Source: Breoghania sp. | GTDB taxonomy: Bacteria; Pseudomonadota; Alphaproteobacteria; Rhizobiales; Stappiaceae | Reading direction: 5' to 3' | Assembly (NCBI RefSeq): GCF_963674635.1 | Contig: NZ_OY771475.1 | Location: 1,364,001-1,428,000, forward strand | DNA: 64,000 bases | Part shown: positions 60,035 to 64,000 of the stretch, piece after piece | Layout: each line of letters opens with the position of its first letter | Numbering within the stretch: position 1 is the stretch's first letter | The notes under the pieces: model-generated | The model's input: the letters and a program-made list of their open reading frames with translations, nothing else | What the model was told of the DNA's origin: nothing | Database searches by the model: none | Translations under genes and position numbers: made by a program

Positions 60035-62512
60035 ATGTCGACGAACGTATTATCCCATTCCCTCTCACGCAGACGCTTCCTGGTATCATCAGCCTCACTC
60101 GCAGCGATCAGCGCCGCCGCTTCCACACTGCCGGGAAGCATGTCCAGCGCGCTGGCAGCCGGTGAAACCAAAGAGGTCCTGTCCGCATCTCACTGGGGCG
60201 TGTTCCACGCCAAGGTCGAGGACGGCAAGTTTGTCAGTCTCCGCCCCTGGGACAAGGACCCCTTCCCCAATGACGCCGTCCACGGCGTTCAGGACGTTGT
60301 CTACAACGCCGCCCGCATCCGTTATCCGATGGTGCGGCGCGCCTATCTGGAAAACGGTCCGAACGCGGAGCGCGATAGCCGCGGTGCGGGTGACTTCGTG
60401 AAGGTGAGCTGGGATCAGGCACTCGACCTCGTTGCCAAGGAAATCACCCGCCATCAGGAAGAAGGTCCCTGGACGATCTATTCCGGCACCTATGGCTGGC
60501 AGAGCTCCGGTCGCGTCAACAACTCGCAGGCCATGCTGAAGAAGCTGATGAACCTGACGGGCGGCGCGGTCTTCTCCACCGGCGACTATTCCAAGGGCGC
60601 GCTGGCGGGCATCATGCCCTACATCATGGGCCAGATCGACGCCGAAGGTCCCCAGACCAGCTATCCGGTGATCCTGGAAAACACCGAACAGCTCGTCTAC
60701 TGGGCCTGCGATCCGTGGAAGAACAACCGTATCGCCTATTCGCCGCCCGACCATGGCGAGCACACCTTCTATGACAAGCTCGTCAAGAAGACGAAGGCCG
60801 GCGAGATCGACACGATGTTCGTGAATCCCGTGCGGACACTGTTGAACAAGGCGACCGACGGCGAATGGGTGCCGGTGCGTCCGCATGCCGACGTGCCGCT
60901 GGCGCTGGGCATCTGCCACACCCTTCTCACCGAGGACATTTACGACAAGGACTTCATCGAGAACTACACGTTCGGCTTCGATGCCTTCGCCGACTACCTG
61001 ATGGGCAAGGGCTGGGACAAGGTCGAAAAGACGGCGGACTGGGCATCCGAACAATGCGAAGTGCCCGCCGAACAGATCCGCGAAATGGCTCGCAGCTTCG
61101 TCGCCAAGCGCACGATGCTGGTCTCCGGCTGGAGCCCACAGCGTCAGCACCACGGCGAACAGTGGCCGTGGATGTTCATCACCATGGCGTGCATGGTCGG
61201 CCAGATCGGCCTGCCGGGCGGTGGCTTTTGCCAGCGCTACCATCTCGACAATCCGGGGGCGCCGCAATCCAACGGACCGGCTCTCGGCGGTGCTGTCAAC
61301 CCGGGCCGTCGCACGGAAAACAAGGAATGGCCGGATGACAAGGGCGCCAAGACCATTCCGGTCGCCCGTGTTGTCGACCTGCTCGAAAAGCCGGGTCAGG
61401 AGTTCGAGCACAATGGTGGGACATACATCTATCCGGATGTGAAGATGACCTACTGGACGGGCGGCAACCCCTTCCACCACCACCAGGATCGCAACCGCAT
61501 GCGCGAAGCCTGGAAGAAGTTCGAGACGGTCATTGTTCAGGACTACCAGTGGACCGCGACCGCGCGCTTCGCCGATATCGTTCTGCCCGCCACCACGACG
61601 GCCGAGCGCAATGACATCGACCGCGTGGGGGCCGTGGCGAACCGCGCCATCATCAAGATGGCCAGGATCGTCGATCCGGTCTTCGATGCGCGCAACGATT
61701 ATGACATCTTCACAGCTCTGGCCGAACGCCTCGGCGTCAAGGACGCCTTCACCGACGGCAAGACCGAAAAGGACATGATTCAGGAGGTCTACGAGAAGGC
61801 CCGCGAGCAGGCTGCCGGCAAGAAGGTCGACATGCCGACCTTCGACGAGTGGTGGGAGACGGGCATCGCGGAGTTCGATGTTCCGGAAGCCAACCTGCGC
61901 CGCGTTCGTTACGAGGACTTCCGCGAAGATCCGCTGATGAACATGATGCCGACACCGACGGGCAAGATCGAGATCTTCTCCAAGGATATCGAGAAGATGA
62001 ACTACGACGATTGCCCCCCGCATGCGTCGTGGATCGAGCCCGCGGAATGGCTGGGCATGGAAGACAAGACCTATCCGGTCCATCTGGCGTCCAACCATCC
62101 GGACTGGCGCATGCATTCGCAGCTTTGCAGCACGACTGTGCGCGAGAAGTACCAGATCAACGGTCGCGAACCATGCCTGATCAACCCGGAAGATGCGGCC
62201 GAGCGCGGCATCGAGAATGGTGATCTGGTGCGGGTGTTCAATGGTCGCGGCCAGATCCTTGTGGGCGCCAAGATCTCCGACGACATCCGTCGCAACGTGA
62301 TCGAGGTGCAGGAAGGCGCCTGGTACGACCCGCTCGACGTCTACGATCCCAAGACGATCTGCAAGTATGGCGACCCGAACGTGCTCTCGATCGACATCGG
62401 CACCTCGCGACTGGCGCAGGCAACTTCGGCCTGTACCTGCATGGTGCAGTTCGAGAAGTACACCGGGGACGTTCCGGAAGTGACCGTCTTCAGCCAGCCT
62501 GCCGCCGAGTAG
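60035..62512 (+). CDS. torA: periplasmic TMAO/DMSO reductase-like molybdoenzyme, copy 2
   Basis: A second full-length, clearly diverged member of the same family (825 residues). It has its own Tat signal (LSRRRFLVSSASLAA, residues 10-24; cleavage near Ala41), the Mo-ligand serine in GDYSKGALA (Ser186), TYGWQSSG with Tyr153 and Trp155, and the family blocks YPMVRRAYLENG, GGNPFHHHQDRNRM and ADIVLPATTTAERND. Differences from copy 1 gather in the segment after the Mo serine (AGIMPYIMG against QVIMPHVVG), around residues 245-275 and in the GLPGGGFCQRYHLDNPG region near the substrate funnel. It may therefore use another S- or N-oxide. It probably shares TorC and TorD. It could be read from the torC promoter or from one of its own in the 176-base gap. 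Confidence 0.92.
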   Translation: MSTNVLSHSLSRRRFLVSSASLAAISAAASTLPGSMSSALAAGETKEVLSASHWGVFHAKVEDGKFVSLRPWDKDPFPNDAVHGVQDVVYNAARIRYPMVRRAYLENGPNAERDSRGAGDFVKVSWDQALDLVAKEITRHQEEGPWTIYSGTYGWQSSGRVNNSQAMLKKLMNLTGGAVFSTGDYSKGALAGIMPYIMGQIDAEGPQTSYPVILENTEQLVYWACDPWKNNRIAYSPPDHGEHTFYDKLVKKTKAGEIDTMFVNPVRTLLNKATDGEWVPVRPHADVPLALGICHTLLTEDIYDKDFIENYTFGFDAFADYLMGKGWDKVEKTADWASEQCEVPAEQIREMARSFVAKRTMLVSGWSPQRQHHGEQWPWMFITMACMVGQIGLPGGGFCQRYHLDNPGAPQSNGPALGGAVNPGRRTENKEWPDDKGAKTIPVARVVDLLEKPGQEFEHNGGTYIYPDVKMTYWTGGNPFHHHQDRNRMREAWKKFETVIVQDYQWTATARFADIVLPATTTAERNDIDRVGAVANRAIIKMARIVDPVFDARNDYDIFTALAERLGVKDAFTDGKTEKDMIQEVYEKAREQAAGKKVDMPTFDEWWETGIAEFDVPEANLRRVRYEDFREDPLMNMMPTPTGKIEIFSKDIEKMNYDDCPPHASWIEPAEWLGMEDKTYPVHLASNHPDWRMHSQLCSTTVREKYQINGREPCLINPEDAAERGIENGDLVRVFNGRGQILVGAKISDDIRRNVIEVQEGAWYDPLDVYDPKTICKYGDPNVLSIDIGTSRLAQATSACTCMVQFEKYTGDVPEVTVFSQPAAE

Positions 62513-62615
62513 CGCCAGGTCATGACATGTCGGGTCGGCCAGCAGTTTGCCGACCCGGCACCCCACGAAAGCTCACTTCGATTGGACACTGTTCCGGCAG
62601 AACGTCCAATCGTTG

Positions 62616-62654
62616 CAAGGCCGGAAGCCCACCCGCTTCCGGCCTTGTGCTTTT
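62616..62654 (+). terminator. terminator between torA copy 2 and the convergent SDR gene
   Basis: A perfect 13-bp stem, CAAGGCCGGAAGC with GCTTCCGGCCTTG, has a 6-base loop and is followed by TGCTTTT. A second, 9-bp hairpin (CGGGTCGGC with GCCGACCCG, 62531-62557) precedes it. It may act in both directions, since the SDR gene ends 22 bases further on. Confidence 0.7.
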
Positions 62655-62675
62655 GTGAAAGGTCTCTTGAGAGTT

Positions 62676-63425
62676 TCAGGCGTCGCGGGCGACCTGCAAC
62701 GAGGCCCATGACTGGCTGACCGGCATGACTTCCAGCGCATTGATATTCATGTGAGACGGTTGGGTCGCGACCCAGTGAACCGTGTTCGCGATATCCTCCG
62801 GCTGGATCGCATGCGCCCCGCCATAGAGCTTGTCATAGGCTTCCTGATTGCCGCCGGTGCGCACAAGAGTGAACTCGCTTTCACAAAGCCCCGGCTCGAT
62901 GGAGGTGACCCGCACACCCTTGCCGTGGAGATCGGAGCGCAGACCCAGCGAGAACTGGCGAACGAAAGCCTTCGTGCCGCCATAGACGTTGCCGCCCGGA
63001 TAGGGCCAGGTGGAGGCGATCGAAGACAGGTTGATGATCGCGCCCTTGCGCTCGATCAGCTTGGGCAGCAAGTGGTGCGTGATGGTGACGAGGCCGGTGA
63101 TGTTGGTCTCGATCATCTGCTTCCAGTCGGAAAGCTTGGTGTCGGGAACCGGCTTGGTGCCAAGCGCGAGACCCGCATTGTTCACCAGAATGTCGATCTC
63201 GCGGAAGTCCTCCGGCAGCGCCTCAAGGGCAGCGACCGTTGCGGCCTCATCGGCGATATCGAAGGCCGCGCCGTGGAAGGCGTCGCCCAGTTCGGCCGCC
63301 ATTTCGTCAAGACGTCCCTTGCGCCGCCCGGTCCCAATCACCTTCCAGCCGTCGGCTGCGAAACGCCGCGCCGTGGCCGCGCCGAAGCCGGATGTGGTTC
63401 CGGTGACAAGCACAGTCTTGCTCAT
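62676..63425 (-). CDS. short-chain dehydrogenase/reductase, YdfG-like
   Basis: NAD(P)-dependent oxidoreductase of the classical SDR family. The 249-residue protein begins VLVTGTTSGFGAATARRFA with the cofactor glycine motif. It has DILVNNAGLALG, the catalytic serine in INLSSIAS, and the YGGTKAFV Y-x-x-x-K motif. The TGRRKGRLDE stretch after the second strand, with basic residues, suggests NADP. The C-terminus matches YdfG-type enzymes that oxidise serine, 3-hydroxypropionate and similar 3-hydroxy acids. It is divergent from the aminotransferase gene next to it. If that enzyme uses beta-alanine, the two could act on the same C3 compounds, which is an inference. Confidence 0.88.
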   Translation of the reverse strand: MSKTVLVTGTTSGFGAATARRFAADGWKVIGTGRRKGRLDEMAAELGDAFHGAAFDIADEAATVAALEALPEDFREIDILVNNAGLALGTKPVPDTKLSDWKQMIETNITGLVTITHHLLPKLIERKGAIINLSSIASTWPYPGGNVYGGTKAFVRQFSLGLRSDLHGKGVRVTSIEPGLCESEFTLVRTGGNQEAYDKLYGGAHAIQPEDIANTVHWVATQPSHMNINALEVMPVSQSWASLQVARDA

Positions 63426-63612
63426 GGAGCTGTTTCCTTTATTTCGTGAATGTCTGATTGCCGTGAATGTTTAAGGCCCTGGCGGCGGGTGGCAAGGCGG
63501 ACATACCCCCTTTTCGTCTCTGGCACTCAAGAATATGCGCCGTGGCTCTAAGCGGCGGCGATCCTGCGGGCGTAGAGGGAAAAGGGAAAACTTGGAACGC
63601 GAGGACCCGCCC

Positions 63613-64000
63613 ATGCTGCAAACCGCCCTCAACATGGACCACCACTGGCTCCCTTTCACCAACAACAAACTCTTCCATGCCGAACCGCAGATTTTCGCCA
63701 AGGCGGAAGGTGTTCGCTACTGGACACCGGAGGGGGCTGAAATCCTCGACGGCGCGTCCGGGCTCTTTTGCTGCCCCGCCGGTCACGGTCGGCGCGAAAT
63801 TGCCGATGCCGTCCATGCGCAAGTGATGGAACTCGACTATTCGCCCCATTTCCAGCGCGCAGCCCCGGTCTCCTTCAAGCTTGCCGAACGTCTTTCGAAC
63901 CTGCTTCCGGATGGCATTGACCGCCTGTTCTTTGCCTCCTCCGGTTCGGAAGCCGTGGACAGCGCCATGAAGATTGCCATCGCCTATCACCGGGCCAGGG
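63613..64000 (+). CDS. class III (omega-amino acid) aminotransferase, N-terminal part
   Basis: Only the first 129 codons lie in the window. The start ATG at 63613 has GAGGA nine bases upstream. The protein opens with HHWLPFTNNKLFHAEP, followed by ILDGASGLFCCPAGHGRREI and FFASSGSEAVDSAMKIA. These are typical of beta-alanine:pyruvate and related omega-aminotransferases that use PLP. The PLP lysine and the substrate-determining regions lie outside, so the substrate is open. Confidence 0.85.
   Translation, partial: MLQTALNMDHHWLPFTNNKLFHAEPQIFAKAEGVRYWTPEGAEILDGASGLFCCPAGHGRREIADAVHAQVMELDYSPHFQRAAPVSFKLAERLSNLLPDGIDRLFFASSGSEAVDSAMKIAIAYHRAR

Noticed and set aside
60095..62566. Open frame of about 820 codons antisense to torA copy 2, and similar long antisense frames opposite nuoG, nuoL, dnaE and tsf
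   Set aside because: High GC in third positions removes stop codons from the opposite strand. The translations are rich in Arg, His and Val and lack family motifs or ribosome sites, while the sense frames are certain.
1..64000. CRISPR arrays, insertion sequences, prophage genes
   Set aside because: I saw no regularly spaced repeats, transposases, integrases or phage genes anywhere in the window.

Overview
The window is high-GC alphaproteobacterial DNA, most likely from the Hyphomicrobiales (Rhizobiales). The evidence is the gene order (rpsB-tsf-pyrH-frr-uppS-cdsA-dxr; dnaE, lolD, lolC, proS; mce-rnj-birA beside a 14-gene nuo operon), the short proline-tRNA ligase, the tailed NuoE and a GTTC-N7-GTTC LexA box. 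I cannot name the genus. The torCDA genes would suit a facultatively anaerobic, possibly marine, bacterium.

Region 1 (1-16 kb, all minus strand) is core housekeeping: dxr (cut by the window edge), cdsA, uppS, frr, pyrH, tsf, rpsB, dnaE, a patatin-like lipase, lolD, lolC and proS. Two things here are not ordinary. A 32-residue one-helix membrane protein lies between the patatin gene and dnaE directly behind a LexA box, which suggests an SOS-induced division inhibitor of the SidA type. A free-standing promoter-to-terminator unit at 15.87-16.12 kb looks like an unassigned small RNA.

Region 2 (16.3-35.9 kb, minus strand) holds a membrane hydrolase-like gene, a DUF1467 gene, mce, rnj and birA, then complete nuoA-N for respiratory complex I. 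Two extra genes are built into the nuo operon: a GFA-family zinc protein between nuoC and nuoD, and a two-helix membrane protein between nuoH and nuoI. NuoE carries a long Ala/Lys-rich linker and an extra helix-hairpin-helix-like domain. About 0.95 kb without genes and a tRNA-Asp gene follow.

Region 3 (37-49 kb, mostly plus strand) is a mixed set of single genes: a Cache-domain chemoreceptor, an unknown secreted protein, photolyase, cysteine synthase, cardiolipin synthase, an AlaX editing protein, a sulfurtransferase, an Arg/Pro-rich OmpA-family protein and a gamma-class carbonic anhydrase. Several are closed by clear intrinsic terminators.

Region 4 (49.5-62.7 kb) is an S-/N-oxide respiration island. 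DUF2478-moaA-mogA-torS run together, making molybdenum cofactor and the hybrid sensor kinase. torR faces the other way, and torC-torD-torA1-torA2 run from the torR/torC intergenic region. TorC is a membrane-anchored pentaheme quinol-oxidising cytochrome, TorD is the insertion chaperone, and two clearly different Tat-exported molybdoenzymes follow in tandem. The window ends with an SDR gene and the start of a class III aminotransferase gene.
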